The position numbers and the translations under genes are program-made. A stretch of 64,000 nt of DNA, taken from contig NZ_CP041616.1 in the NCBI RefSeq assembly GCF_007197575.1, positions 3,844,001 through 3,908,000 of the forward strand, given 5' to 3'. Numbering within the stretch: position 1 is the first letter of the stretch; each line of letters opens with the position of its first letter. The notes beneath the pieces were generated by a model, which ran no database searches, was not told the DNA's origin, and saw only the letters and a list, made by a program, of their open reading frames with translations. This DNA comes from Ornithinimicrobium ciconiae (GTDB lineage Bacteria > Actinomycetota > Actinomycetes > Actinomycetales > Dermatophilaceae). Shown piece by piece: positions 34,899 to 43,917 of this stretch.

Positions 34899-35942
34899 AT
34901 GGAGAACCGGGAACCTTCAACTGGTAGCGCGCACCACCACGAGAGTCCGCATCAACACGAGCATGCCAACGAGCACGGTTCCGGCCTATGGTCTCGGGTC
35001 CGGCACGCGCTGACCCCGCACAGCCACGACCACAGCGAGGCCATCCAAACTGCCGATGAGGCCAGCCGGGAGGGTATCCGCGCCGCGTGGTTCAGCCTGG
35101 CCGGGATGGGCGCGACCGCCATCATGCAGATCGTCATTGTCGCCCTCAGCGGGTCGATCGCGCTCCTTGCGGACACGGTGCACAACCTGGGCCACCTGGC
35201 AACCACGATCCCGCTAATCATCGCCTTCCGCCTGGGCAGACGGGCGCCGACCCGACGCTACAGTTACGGCTACAAACGAGCAGAAGACCTGGTCGGACTG
35301 CTCATCGGCCTGGTCATCGCCACCTCCGCCGCCCTGATCATCTGGGAGTCGGTACGGGCGCTGAGCAACCCCCGCGAGTTGACTCACCTGGGGTGGGTCC
35401 TCGCGGCCGCACTCGTCGGCGCCCTAGGCAACGAGGCGGTGGCGATCTACCGCATCCGGGCTGGCCGTCGAATCGGGTCAGCAGCCTTGATCGCCGAGGG
35501 ACAACACGCCCGCACCGACGCCCTGACGTCCCTGGCAGTGGTCGTTGGTGTCGCCGGTGCGTGGGCCGGGATGCCGCAGCTGGATGCGATCATCGGCCTG
35601 GTCATCGCCGCAGTCATCATCGCCGTCCTGTTTTCATCGATGCGGACTGTGATCCGCAGGCTCATGGATGGCGTAGATGACGGAACGCTGGACCGCATCG
35701 AAACAGTCGCCGCCGCCGTTGCTGGTGTCGTGGCGGTGGACCGGTGCCGCGCCCGCTGGATCGGGCACCGCCTGGAAACCGATCTGGACATCGATGTCGA
35801 CCCCGACCTCAGTCTTCAGGACGCCCACGCTATCGCCTACAGGGTGCACCGCACACTGGTCCAAAATGTTTCACATCTAGACCGCGCCACCGTCCACGTC
35901 AACCCCGCTGGCATCCCCACGGCGCACAGCCTCGCCGTCTGA
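34899..35942 (+). CDS. Cation diffusion facilitator metal exporter
   Basis: The 347-residue exporter moves divalent cations out against protons. A His-rich N terminus (HHHESPHQHEHANEHG, then PHSHDHSE) precedes six membrane segments. TM5 has the canonical HARTDALTS (HxxxD). In TM2 the usual HxxxD/DxxxD is ADTVHNLGH, giving HxxxH, which may alter metal preference. A CDF C-terminal domain follows (VAVDRCRARWIGHRLETDLD). It is divergently transcribed from its ArsR-type sensor. It is complete, unlike the CDF remnant at 23984. Confidence 0.9.
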   Translation: MENREPSTGSAHHHESPHQHEHANEHGSGLWSRVRHALTPHSHDHSEAIQTADEASREGIRAAWFSLAGMGATAIMQIVIVALSGSIALLADTVHNLGHLATTIPLIIAFRLGRRAPTRRYSYGYKRAEDLVGLLIGLVIATSAALIIWESVRALSNPRELTHLGWVLAAALVGALGNEAVAIYRIRAGRRIGSAALIAEGQHARTDALTSLAVVVGVAGAWAGMPQLDAIIGLVIAAVIIAVLFSSMRTVIRRLMDGVDDGTLDRIETVAAAVAGVVAVDRCRARWIGHRLETDLDIDVDPDLSLQDAHAIAYRVHRTLVQNVSHLDRATVHVNPAGIPTAHSLAV

Positions 35943-36260
35943 CATGGGACATACCCTCAGCGCAAGGGACGGGCTGGTGAAACCGGACCACCCACGCGCG
36001 CTCGTGCGGTGTTGCTGTCGCAACGTGCAACCGCGCAGCTGGGGCGTACCCAGCAGGTGCAAGTGGTGTTGCCACCATGACCGACCTTCATGTCCGCGCG
36101 CAAGTTCCTCATCCGGACTCCGTCACCTCAAACTGGACCGCAACCCTGCTCGTGAGCAGCCCGTCTCAAGCCGCTTCACGACATAGAGATGGGACTGCTG
36201 CACGGGTAGGTGACACCGAGTCTGTGGTGCTGTGAGGCGCTGCAGGGAAGGATGTGCACC

Positions 36261-36554
36261 ATGCCCAAGCCGTATCCCCAGGAGTTCCGTGACGATGTTG
36301 TCCGGGTCGCCCGACAACGCGAGGAGGGGGTGACGATCAAGCAGGTGGCCAAGGACTTCGGGATCTCCGAGTCGTGTCTGACGAACTGGATGACCCAAGC
36401 CGACCGCGACGCCGGGATCAGGCCGGGTCCGGACCGTGAGGAGCTGGCCGAGCTGCGGGAGGCCAAACGGCGCATCCGGCTGCTGGAGCAGGAGAACGAG
36501 GTCCTGCGCCGCGCCGCGGCGTACCTGTCCCAGGCGAACATCTCCCCAAAATGA
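36261..36554 (+). CDS. IS3-family transposase OrfA
   Basis: The 97-residue protein has the HTH region YPQEFRDDVVRVARQREEGV and TIKQVAKDFGISESCLTNWM (about 5-44), followed by a leucine zipper (RRIRLLEQENEVLRRAAAYL, about 73-92). The ATG at 36261 has GGAAGGA upstream. OrfA binds the terminal repeats. The stop overlaps the OrfB start in ATGA after a CCCCAAAA run, where frameshifting may produce the OrfAB transposase. Confidence 0.93.
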   Translation: MPKPYPQEFRDDVVRVARQREEGVTIKQVAKDFGISESCLTNWMTQADRDAGIRPGPDREELAELREAKRRIRLLEQENEVLRRAAAYLSQANISPK

Positions 36555-37438
36555 TGTACCCGCTCGTCCGAGAGCTGGCCGTCGACGGGATCCCCGTCAC
36601 GGTGACGTGCCGGGTGCTGAAGATCGCTCGCCAGCCGTACTACCGCTGGCTGAAGGGACCGGTCACCGACGCCGAGCTGGCGGCGGCCCACCGCGCCAAC
36701 GCCCTGTTCGACGCCCACCGCGACGACCCGGAGTTCGGGCACCGGCTGCTGGCCGACGAGGCCCGCGACGTCGGGGAGGGCATGTGCGACCGGACCGCGT
36801 GGCGGATCTGCTCGGAGAACGGCTGGTGGAGCGTCTTCGGCAAGAAGCGAGGCAAGAACGGCAGGAAGCCGGGGCCACCCGCGCACGAGGACCTTGTCGA
36901 GCGGGACTTCACCGCGGCCGGCCCGAACCAGCTGTGGTTGACCGACATCACCGAGCACGGCACCGGTGAGGGCAAGCTCTACCTGTGCGCGGTCAAGGAC
37001 GTCTGGTCGGGCCGCATCGTCGGATACTCCATCGACGCCCGGATGAAGTCGCGCCTGGCGGTGCAGGCCCTGGACAACGCCGTGGCGACCCGTGCCGCGC
37101 ACGGCATGGACGTTGCCGGCTGCATCGTCCACTCCGACCGCGGCAGCCAGTTCCGGTCGCGGAAGTACCTGGCCGCGCTGCGTCGCCACCACCTGGTCGG
37201 ATCCATGGGCCAGGTCGGCACGAGCGCCGACAACGCCGCGATGGAGTCCTTCTTCGCCCTCCTGCAGAAGAACGTCCTGGACCGCCGCCGATGGGCCACC
37301 CGCCAGGACCTGCGCATCAGCATCGTGACCTGGCTCGAGCGCACCTACCACCGGCGCCGTCGCCAGGACCGACTCGGCCGGTTGACGCCCATCGAGTACG
37401 AAGCCACCATGGCCACAGCCGCCCCTCAGGCGGCCTGA
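36551..37438 (+). CDS. IS3-family transposase OrfB (DDE integrase core)
   Basis: The 295-residue protein has an HTH_21-type N-terminal domain (VTCRVLKIARQPYYRWLKG) and an rve integrase core. The catalytic triad is Asp in LTDITEHG (about 136), Asp in HSDRGSQF (about 198) and Glu in NAAMESFFALLQ (about 233). A C-terminal basic region ends at QAA. No frameshift or stop interrupts it. It is the catalytic half of the transposase. Confidence 0.95.
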   Translation: MMYPLVRELAVDGIPVTVTCRVLKIARQPYYRWLKGPVTDAELAAAHRANALFDAHRDDPEFGHRLLADEARDVGEGMCDRTAWRICSENGWWSVFGKKRGKNGRKPGPPAHEDLVERDFTAAGPNQLWLTDITEHGTGEGKLYLCAVKDVWSGRIVGYSIDARMKSRLAVQALDNAVATRAAHGMDVAGCIVHSDRGSQFRSRKYLAALRRHHLVGSMGQVGTSADNAAMESFFALLQKNVLDRRRWATRQDLRISIVTWLERTYHRRRRQDRLGRLTPIEYEATMATAAPQAA

Positions 37439-37659
37439 CCCAACCTGTCACCTACCCGTGCAGCAGTCCCGATACTTGTCCGCACCGCAGTGACGCCGCG
37501 GCCCCTGAGTGATCCTCATTCAGCCGGTCCCCTACAGGTCAACCGCACTCATCCCGCGGCTCAGTCACTCAGTTGGTTGGCTGCGCCAGGCCGGGCAGCG
37601 ACCGTCTGCATCGGGGATGCAGGTCCGCATGTGGTCGCTGCCCAGGCGCGTGGGCATGG

Positions 37660-38604
37660 TCAGGGTCGACCGGCTGCCATCAAACCGGAGGCGTAGTTGA
37701 TGTCGTTGATCTTGGACCCGTTCCAACTGGACCAGTCGCGCAGGGAGTGGATGACCTGCCCGTCCCCGAGGTAGATCGCGACGTGGAAGATGCCGGATGC
37801 GGAGCCGTTGTTGCTGTAGAAGACGAGGTCACCGCGTTGGATCTCTGAGAGGGGGACACGGTTCGTGGCGTGGTACTGGGCCTCGCTCTGATGGGGGAGG
37901 CTGATGCCGGCCGCGCGGAAGGCTGCTGTCGTGAATCCGGAGCAGTCGTAGGCACCGCCACTGCTCGAACCCCAACTGTAGGGCAGTCCCAGGTTGGCTT
38001 GGGCCCAGGCAATAGCTGCTTCGGCGCCCTGACCAGTGGCCGGCGACGCTTCAGGGGAAGATGGCTCGGGGGGTGCTTTCTCCCGGGGCTTAGACCGGCT
38101 CGCCGCGCTGTCCTCGGTGCGGGTGTCTGCAGCTGTGGCTTGGTCACCGTTTGTGTTCTCGTCACCGGCACCGCCGGTGTCCTCGGTGGTGGGTTCGGCC
38201 GGCTCCTCGGTGGTGGTCTCGAGGCGAGTTTCTGGTTCTGGCTCGGGAGTGACGCCGGTGAATCCGAGTTCACCGAAGTGCGCGTGCTGATCACCTTCGG
38301 CGGGGGCCGGGACTGCCTTGACCGGAAGATCACTGTCCAGGTCTTCGGAGGCCACCTTCAGCGCGTCCACAAGGGTCGACCAACTGTCAGCGGTCGGGTT
38401 CGCGACCTGGGATCTCTGCGGCACCGGGGACTGGTGGATGCTGACCGCGTCGACGGAGCTGGTCAGGATTGCCGGTGCTGCCGGGGCTGCGGCGCCGATG
38501 GTGGCGACGAGCAACCCGGAGGCTGCCAGGGTGGCGCTTCCGGATAGGGGCCGGGTCAGGTTCAGGGCGGCGCGGTGGCGCCCGGGCAAGCGTCGATTCA
38601 TCAC
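37660..38604 (-). CDS. Secreted NlpC/P60 peptidoglycan hydrolase
   Basis: The 314-residue protein cleaves peptidoglycan peptide stems outside the cell. A signal/anchor is at about 18-47. A long Thr/Glu/Ala-rich linker follows (about 115-195). The C-terminal NlpC/P60 domain has the nucleophile Cys in GGAYDCSGFT, His in IFHVAIYLGDG and the third residue in QVIHSLRD. GTG 38604 has GAGAGG 8 nt upstream, and that site is the 3' end of a c-di-AMP riboswitch. It is next to the copper two-component system on the same strand but behind its own leader. Confidence 0.9.
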   Translation of the reverse strand: MMNRRLPGRHRAALNLTRPLSGSATLAASGLLVATIGAAAPAAPAILTSSVDAVSIHQSPVPQRSQVANPTADSWSTLVDALKVASEDLDSDLPVKAVPAPAEGDQHAHFGELGFTGVTPEPEPETRLETTTEEPAEPTTEDTGGAGDENTNGDQATAADTRTEDSAASRSKPREKAPPEPSSPEASPATGQGAEAAIAWAQANLGLPYSWGSSSGGAYDCSGFTTAAFRAAGISLPHQSEAQYHATNRVPLSEIQRGDLVFYSNNGSASGIFHVAIYLGDGQVIHSLRDWSSWNGSKINDINYASGLMAAGRP

Positions 38605-38611
38605 GGGGGTA

Positions 38612-38762
38612 ACCTCTCCGGCGCCTGCGGGGTTAGCTGTCGGGCTCGGGCTGGAGTTGCCCGGCGCTGACCCAGAGAAGTTGAGTCAGCCCTGTGCCCC
38701 AAGGAACGTTCGGCGTTCCGCGAGTGGGTCCCCCGCTCTTGTCTGGCGGATGTTTGTTTGAG
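38612..38762 (-). promoter_or_regulatory. c-di-AMP (ydaO/yuaA) riboswitch
   Basis: The minus-strand leader of the NlpC/P60 gene carries the ydaO hallmark CCGACAGCTAACCCCGCAGG at 38623-38643, followed by GCCGGAGAGG at the 3' end. The 5' half has AGCGGGGGACCCACTCGCGG and TTGGGG elements expected of the aptamer. In actinobacteria this aptamer commonly controls cell-wall hydrolases and resuscitation factors. Here the terminal GAGAGG also serves as the ribosome binding site, so control could be translational as well as by termination. Confidence 0.85.
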
Positions 38763-38941
38763 CCAGAGCGCTGACAAGATTCGGCGGACGCCCGGCACCT
38801 GCCCACGGCTGAGCAGGTTACAAAACGGTAACGGCCACAGGCGCCCCCGACAGCGCCTCAGGACCGAATCACGGCCGATCTTCATGGAACCTTCATCCAG
38901 GCCCAGCGGCGTGGAGGCCCGGGCTTTGCTGACGGCGGTAT

Positions 38942-40066
38942 CTACGGGTTCGGCAGCCACCAGGTGACGGTGGTTCCGAATCCTCGGCCGGGACTGGTGA
39001 TTGTGAGGTTTCCGCCGTGTGCCCTGATGATGCCGTGGGCGATGGTCAGGCCTACCCCGGAGCCGCCTCGTTGTCGGTCGCGGGCTGTGTCGACGCGGTA
39101 GAACCGTTCCAGGACGTGATCGAGAGCCTGAGCAGGGATGCCGTCGCCGGAGTCCGAAAGGGTCACCACCACCCGCTCCCCGGTGGACCGGGCCTCGAGC
39201 GTCACTCTCCCGCCTGCGGGGGTGTGACGGAGCGCGTTGTTCAGCAGGTTCGTCATCACCTGCCCCAACCGATCCGGGTCAGCAGACACCGTTGGTAGGG
39301 GCTGCTCGACGACTGTTGCCAGACGAACGCCTTTTGCCGCGTAGGCCGCCTCGTGTGCGGTAAGGGCCTGCTCGATGAGTCCTGGGAGTTGGACCGGTTC
39401 ACACGCAAGGTTTAGGTGGTGTTCCTCGATGCGGGAGACGGTGCTGATGTCTTCGGCCAACCGTGCCAGCCGTTGTGTCTGTCCGCGGAGCATATCCACC
39501 GTCGGCGGGTCCAGGGCAGTCACACCGGTCTGGGTGCTCTCCAGATAGGCGTCCAGGGTGGCGATGGGGGTGCGCATCTCGTGGGCCAGGTCCCCCAGCA
39601 TCTGTCGCCGTGTGGTCTCAACGTCCGCGAGGCGGCGTGCCATCTGGTTGAAAGAGTCGGCGAGCACTTCAAACTCCGGCCCCAGCGCCGGCGGGCGGAC
39701 CCTGGCCCCGTAGTCACCTGCTGCGATGGTCGACGCCGCCTCAGCCACACCCTGTACCAGGTGGGCGACCCGTCTGGTGAGGTAGAGGCTTGCGACCAGC
39801 GCGGCCACGAGCGCGGCGCCTAGGGCAAGTACAAGGGCCAGGGTGATTGCGGAGCGGAATGCCTCCTCGACGTGGGTGGCCTCCTCATCTGGGTTCTCGT
39901 GCCCGGCCATCACCATGTGTTCCCGAAAGAGTGCTAGGCCGACGACCTCAGTGACGATCAGGATCGTTGCCAGGACGACCAGGACGACCATCCCTTGGGA
40001 CACCAGGAGCCTGGTCCCCAGGCCCGCTGTCCGTGTGCGTTCACGAAGGCTCACCTCACCCGTCAC
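38942..40066 (-). CDS. Sensor histidine kinase (copper-module two-component system)
   Basis: The 374-residue membrane kinase has two membrane helices (about 23-47 and 72-96) enclosing a short periplasmic loop with His and Met residues (REHMVMAGHENPDEEATHVE). HAMP is at about 97-150. The H box is GDLAHEMRTP with His162. The catalytic domain has NLLNNALRHTPAG (N box), DSGDGIP (G1) and GSGVGLTIAH (G2). It overlaps the response regulator stop by 4 bp. Its short His/Met loop and position suggest copper sensing, like CopS/CusS. Confidence 0.9.
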   Translation of the reverse strand: MTGEVSLRERTRTAGLGTRLLVSQGMVVLVVLATILIVTEVVGLALFREHMVMAGHENPDEEATHVEEAFRSAITLALVLALGAALVAALVASLYLTRRVAHLVQGVAEAASTIAAGDYGARVRPPALGPEFEVLADSFNQMARRLADVETTRRQMLGDLAHEMRTPIATLDAYLESTQTGVTALDPPTVDMLRGQTQRLARLAEDISTVSRIEEHHLNLACEPVQLPGLIEQALTAHEAAYAAKGVRLATVVEQPLPTVSADPDRLGQVMTNLLNNALRHTPAGGRVTLEARSTGERVVVTLSDSGDGIPAQALDHVLERFYRVDTARDRQRGGSGVGLTIAHGIIRAHGGNLTITSPGRGFGTTVTWWLPNP

Positions 40067-40821
40067 CTCCCTCGGGCTGAGGTCGGTTCGACGTCCAGCC
40101 GGTAACCCACACCGCGTACGGTCTGGATGAACCGTGGGTTGGTGGCTGGATCGTCCAGCTTGCGCCGCAGGTGGGCAACGTGGACGTCGACCAGTTGCTC
40201 ATCTCCGACCCAGGACTCCCCCCAGACGGCGTCGATGATCTGTCGGCGGGTCATGACCTGACCTGCCTGGCCGGTGAGTGCCTCAAGGACCTCGAACTCG
40301 GTGCGGGTCAGCGCGATCCGATCACCGTCCAGGTGGACTTCGCGGGCGGAGGCGTCAACGGTTAACGGGCCGAAGACTTGAGGCGGTGCTGGCGGCCGTG
40401 CTTCCTTCGCGACCTGCCGCGGTCGGCGCAATAGCGCGCGGACCCGTTCTACCAGTTCGCGCGGGCTGAACGGCTTCGTGACGTAGTCATCGGCCCCCGC
40501 GCGCAACCCGGCCACGGTGTCCGGCACCTCGGCCCGTGCGGTGAGTATGACGATGTAACAGTCGGAGAACTCACGCAGTCCGCGGCACACCTCCAGTCCG
40601 TCCAGGCCGGGTAGCCCCAGATCAAGGATGACGACATCAGGATCGAGCTCATGAGCCCGCTGCAGCGCTGTCGGGCCGTCAAAAGCGGACTCGACTTCGT
40701 AACCGTCATGCAACAGATTCCGCGCCACCACTGCGGCCAGGGGCTTCTCGTCATCGACCACAAGCACCCGAAATCCGCGACCGGGTCCGTACCGGCGGGG
40801 GGGTTGCAGGTCAGTCGTCAC
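40063..40821 (-). CDS. OmpR-family response regulator
   Basis: The 252-residue regulator has a receiver domain with acidic pocket VVDDE (about 21-25), phosphoacceptor Asp67 in VVILDLGLPG and the switch Lys in YVTKPFSPRE. The winged-helix DNA-binding domain follows (VWGESWVGDEQLVDVHVAHL, about 196-215). It sits 8 bp after csoR and overlaps the kinase gene, so csoR, regulator and kinase form one unit. It is similar in plan to CopR of actinobacterial copper operons. Confidence 0.9.
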   Translation of the reverse strand: MTTDLQPPRRYGPGRGFRVLVVDDEKPLAAVVARNLLHDGYEVESAFDGPTALQRAHELDPDVVILDLGLPGLDGLEVCRGLREFSDCYIVILTARAEVPDTVAGLRAGADDYVTKPFSPRELVERVRALLRRPRQVAKEARPPAPPQVFGPLTVDASAREVHLDGDRIALTRTEFEVLEALTGQAGQVMTRRQIIDAVWGESWVGDEQLVDVHVAHLRRKLDDPATNPRFIQTVRGVGYRLDVEPTSARGR

Positions 40822-40829
40822 GGCATTCC

Positions 40830-41153
40830 TTATGACTTGACGAGTCGGGCAATGGCTTGTGAGGCCTCGTTCATCTTCTGCTCTGCCTCGGGCCCTCCTG
40901 CTTTCGCTGCGCTGACGACGCAGTGTTTGAGGTGGTCATCGAGCAGGCCCAGCGCGACGCTCTCCAGGGCCGAGGTCAGTGCGCTGATCTGGGTCAGGAT
41001 GTCGATGCAGTAGGTGTCCTCATTGACCATCCGGTGGATGCCTCGGGCCTGTCCTTCGATGCGTTTGAGGCGGGCGAGGTAACCGGGCTTGTCGCTGATG
41101 TAGCCGTGCGTGGCTTCGGCTCCCCGCTTCGCGGGGGTGGCCTGGGTGGTCAT
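40830..41153 (-). CDS. csoR: CsoR-type copper-sensing repressor
   Basis: The 107-residue all-helical repressor has the Cu(I) ligand set Cys49-X24-His74-X3-Cys78 (DTYCID and DDHLKHCV), the exact CsoR spacing. It binds GC-rich palindromes and releases them on Cu(I) binding. It lies 55 bp downstream of the copB-like ATPase gene and upstream of the two-component genes. A perfect ATACCCC/GGGGTAT palindrome ahead of copZ is the probable operator. Confidence 0.93.
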   Translation of the reverse strand: MTTQATPAKRGAEATHGYISDKPGYLARLKRIEGQARGIHRMVNEDTYCIDILTQISALTSALESVALGLLDDHLKHCVVSAAKAGGPEAEQKMNEASQAIARLVKS

Positions 41154-41208
41154 GGTGGATGCTCCTGTCAGGTGTGATGGGCCGGGCCGCGACCTGCCGG
41201 CAGGTGGG

Positions 41209-43395
41209 TCACCGGGTGCCCTGCCGGTGGAGGAAGGTTCGGGTGCTATGCGACGGGGTCAGGTCGAGTCGCCGCAACAGTTGGGCGTTGAGCGCGACGA
41301 CGACGGTGGAGGCCGACATGAGAATCGCACCGACGCTCATCGGCAGGACGAACCCGATCGGTGCCAGGACGCCCGCAGCCAACGGCACGGAGATCAGGTT
41401 GTAGCCGGCTGCCCACCACAGGTTCTGCTTCATCTTCCGGTAGCTAGCACGCGACAACTCGATCACTGAGAGGACCGAGCGGGGGTCTGATGAGGCCAGG
41501 ATCACCCCAGCCGAGGCGATCGCCACGTCGGTTCCTGCACCGATGGCGATGCCGACATCAGCCTGAGCCAGGGCAGGGGCGTCGTTGACCCCGTCGCCGA
41601 CCATGGCGACCTTGCGCCCCTCCCGCTGGAGTTCGGCTACCTTGGCGGCTTTGTCCTGCGGACGTACACCGGCGAAGACCCGGTCGATGCCCAACTCCTT
41701 GGCGACGGTGTCAGCCACGGCCTGGGCATCCCCGGTGATCATCACCACCTGAGTGCCAGCAGCGTGGAGCGCCTCAACCGCTTCACGGGACTCGGGTCGG
41801 ATCTCGTCCGCCAGGCGCAGCGCACCGATCACCTCACCGTCTGCCAGGACGTGCAGGATAATCGCACCCTCGGTGCGCCAGACCTCGGCGATAGACAGTT
41901 CGCTGACACCGTGTTGCTCCAGCAGGTAGGGGCCTCCCACCTCGATGACCGTCCCATCGACAGTGGCTTTCACCCCGACAGCCGGGGACGAGGAGAAGTC
42001 GGAAGCCGAGGAGAGCGTCAACTCCCGGTCGCGGGCCGCGCCGAGGATGGCCCCGGCCAGCGGGTGCTCACTATCGGACTCCGCTGCCGCGGCCAGCGCC
42101 AGCACCTCTCCCTCATCGCGCCCCACAACGGGTTCGACACCGGTGACAGTGGGCTCACCCTTGGTCAGCGTGCCGGTTTTGTCGAAGAGCACGGCGTCAA
42201 CGGTACGCATGGACTCCAGCGCGAGTCGATCCTTGATCAGGACGCCGCCACGAGCAGCCCGCTCGGTCGCGATGGAGACCACCAGCGGGATCGCCAGGCC
42301 GAGCGCGTGCGGGCAGGCGATGACCAGCACGGTGATGGTGCGCACGACCGCCGAGTCCGGCAGGCCCATCAGCGACCAGATGGTCGCTGTGACTACCGCG
42401 ACACCGAGAGCGAACCAGAACAGCCACCCCGCGGCGGTGTCAGCGATCCGTTGAGCGCGTGAAGAGGAGGCTTGGGCATCGGCGACCAGCTTCTGGATAC
42501 CGGCCAGGGCGGTATCCTCGCCGATGGCTGTGACCTCGACCCGCAGCCCGGAGTCGGTGGCCACGGTCCCGGCGACCACCTGCTCGCCGCTCCCGCGACG
42601 GACGGTCTTGGACTCACCCGTGACCATGGACTCATCCATGCTCGCCGACCCCTCGACAATCCTGCCGTCTGCGGGGACCGAACCGCCGGGGCGGACCAGC
42701 ACGACGTCCCCGACCAACAGGTCGCCCGGGGCCACCTTGACCAGTTGTTCACCGCTGACCTTCTCGGCCTCATCAGGCAGGAGCGCCGCCAGGGAGTCCA
42801 GCGCAGAGGTCGTCTGAGCCAGGGATCGCATCTCAATCCAGTGGCCCAGCAGCATGATCACCACCAGCAGCGCCAGCTCCCACCAGAAGTTCAGCTCATG
42901 ATCCAGAACGCGCAGACTAGCGCCCCACGAAGCCACGAAAGCCACCGTGATCGCCAACCCGATCAGCAGCATCATGCCCGGCTTACGGGTGCGGATCTCC
43001 TCGACCGCACCAGTCAGAAACGGCTGGCCTCCCCAGAGGTAGACCACCGTGCCCAACACGGGCGAAACCCACCAGACCCAGCCGCCACGGGGCAGGTCAT
43101 ACCCCAGGAGATCCGCGAACATGTCGTTGAAACCCACAACCGGAACGGCCAGGACCAGCATGATCCAGAACAGTCGGCGGAACTGCCCCACGTGATCACC
43201 ATGACCGGCGTGACCACCGTGACCGGCGTGACCTGATCCACCATGCGCGCCGCTGGTGTCCTGGCCACCGTGGTCGTGGTCAGGGTCCTTAGTCAGTTGC
43301 TGTGGAGGATGGGCATGCTCGCCGTGTGGAGCCGGGTGTTGACCGCGATGCTGATCGTCAGGCACGTCGGGTCTGTGGTCGTGGTCGTGACGCAT
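41209..43395 (-). CDS. copB: CopB-type heavy-metal P-type ATPase
   Basis: The 728-residue exporter starts at ATG 43395 with AGGAG upstream. The N terminus is very His-rich (HDHDHRPDVPDD to GHGGHAGHGDH, about 2-70) instead of an HMA domain. Motifs are TGES in MVTGESKTV, the membrane CPH in IACPHALGLA, DKTGTLTKGEP with the phosphorylated Asp, SEHPLAGA and VGDGVNDAPAL. CPH is the signature of P1B-3 ATPases (CopB, Cu(II)/Cu(I)/Ag). A much longer open frame upstream is not protein-like. It belongs with csoR in one operon. Confidence 0.93.
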   Translation of the reverse strand: MRHDHDHRPDVPDDQHRGQHPAPHGEHAHPPQQLTKDPDHDHGGQDTSGAHGGSGHAGHGGHAGHGDHVGQFRRLFWIMLVLAVPVVGFNDMFADLLGYDLPRGGWVWWVSPVLGTVVYLWGGQPFLTGAVEEIRTRKPGMMLLIGLAITVAFVASWGASLRVLDHELNFWWELALLVVIMLLGHWIEMRSLAQTTSALDSLAALLPDEAEKVSGEQLVKVAPGDLLVGDVVLVRPGGSVPADGRIVEGSASMDESMVTGESKTVRRGSGEQVVAGTVATDSGLRVEVTAIGEDTALAGIQKLVADAQASSSRAQRIADTAAGWLFWFALGVAVVTATIWSLMGLPDSAVVRTITVLVIACPHALGLAIPLVVSIATERAARGGVLIKDRLALESMRTVDAVLFDKTGTLTKGEPTVTGVEPVVGRDEGEVLALAAAAESDSEHPLAGAILGAARDRELTLSSASDFSSSPAVGVKATVDGTVIEVGGPYLLEQHGVSELSIAEVWRTEGAIILHVLADGEVIGALRLADEIRPESREAVEALHAAGTQVVMITGDAQAVADTVAKELGIDRVFAGVRPQDKAAKVAELQREGRKVAMVGDGVNDAPALAQADVGIAIGAGTDVAIASAGVILASSDPRSVLSVIELSRASYRKMKQNLWWAAGYNLISVPLAAGVLAPIGFVLPMSVGAILMSASTVVVALNAQLLRRLDLTPSHSTRTFLHRQGTR

Positions 43396-43917
43396 GGGTT
43401 TGCTCCTATCGCAAGCGGCTAGGGGAAGTCCGCGGCCCCCAGTGGGCGCCGCAGCGGGTCGTTCTCGCAGGTGCCATGCCGCCGGGACCGGCGTGCAAGA
43501 GAGGACTGCAGGAGTGACAACGCAACCGGTAAGCCGTGCTCTGGTAGTCGCGGTACAGGCCGCATCCTCGAGCCGAGCCTTCATGACGATGGCCTCGCTC
43601 ATGACGGGGCACTCGGCGACGGTCCTCTGCCTTCGCATGGACCCAGCGGATTCGCAGTGCGCGTGCCCGCCCCAGCGTGACGCTGCGGTGAGACCGGGCA
43701 GCCGGTACCCCTGCGGTCGCCAGAAACAGACCGGTGTCGGCTGTGGCGCTGTCTGGATGAACAGTCTCCACGCCATGACTTCTCGTGTGGCACCTCTGCT
43801 CCGACCAGGACTGCGTGAGCTCATCCGGGACGACCGCGCCCCGTCATGGCCAACTACACGGCGAACGCGCTCACCGAGCTCGCCCGTACAAGCCGAGGCT
43901 GGCTGGGGCACGTCTGG
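43396..43917. other. 522-bp gap between copB-like and copZ-like genes
   Basis: No stop codons interrupt the copB frame here, but the sequence upstream of ATG 43395 has no protein character and a good ribosome binding site marks the true start. Neither strand holds a recognisable gene. The size is odd for two genes that usually adjoin, so a gene may have decayed or been deleted here. Confidence 0.5.

Larger units (their letters stand above)
36191..37470 (+). mobile_element. IS3-family insertion sequence, 1280 bp
   Basis: Perfect 25-bp terminal inverted repeats start GGGACTGCTGCACGGGTAGG at 36191-36215 and end at 37446-37470. The 3-bp target duplication GAT flanks it (36188-36190 and 37471-37473). 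It encodes OrfA and OrfB in overlapping frames. All parts are intact, so it is probably a recent and active insertion. It separates the CDF module from the NlpC/P60 and copper modules. Confidence 0.93.

Noticed and set aside
37870..38547. Plus-strand 225-residue open frame
   Set aside because: It is antisense to the NlpC/P60 gene, which has catalytic motifs and a riboswitch leader.
43396..43911. N-terminal extension of the CopB-like ATPase
   Set aside because: The frame is open but has no protein character; an AGGAG site precedes ATG 43395 where the usual His-rich start lies.
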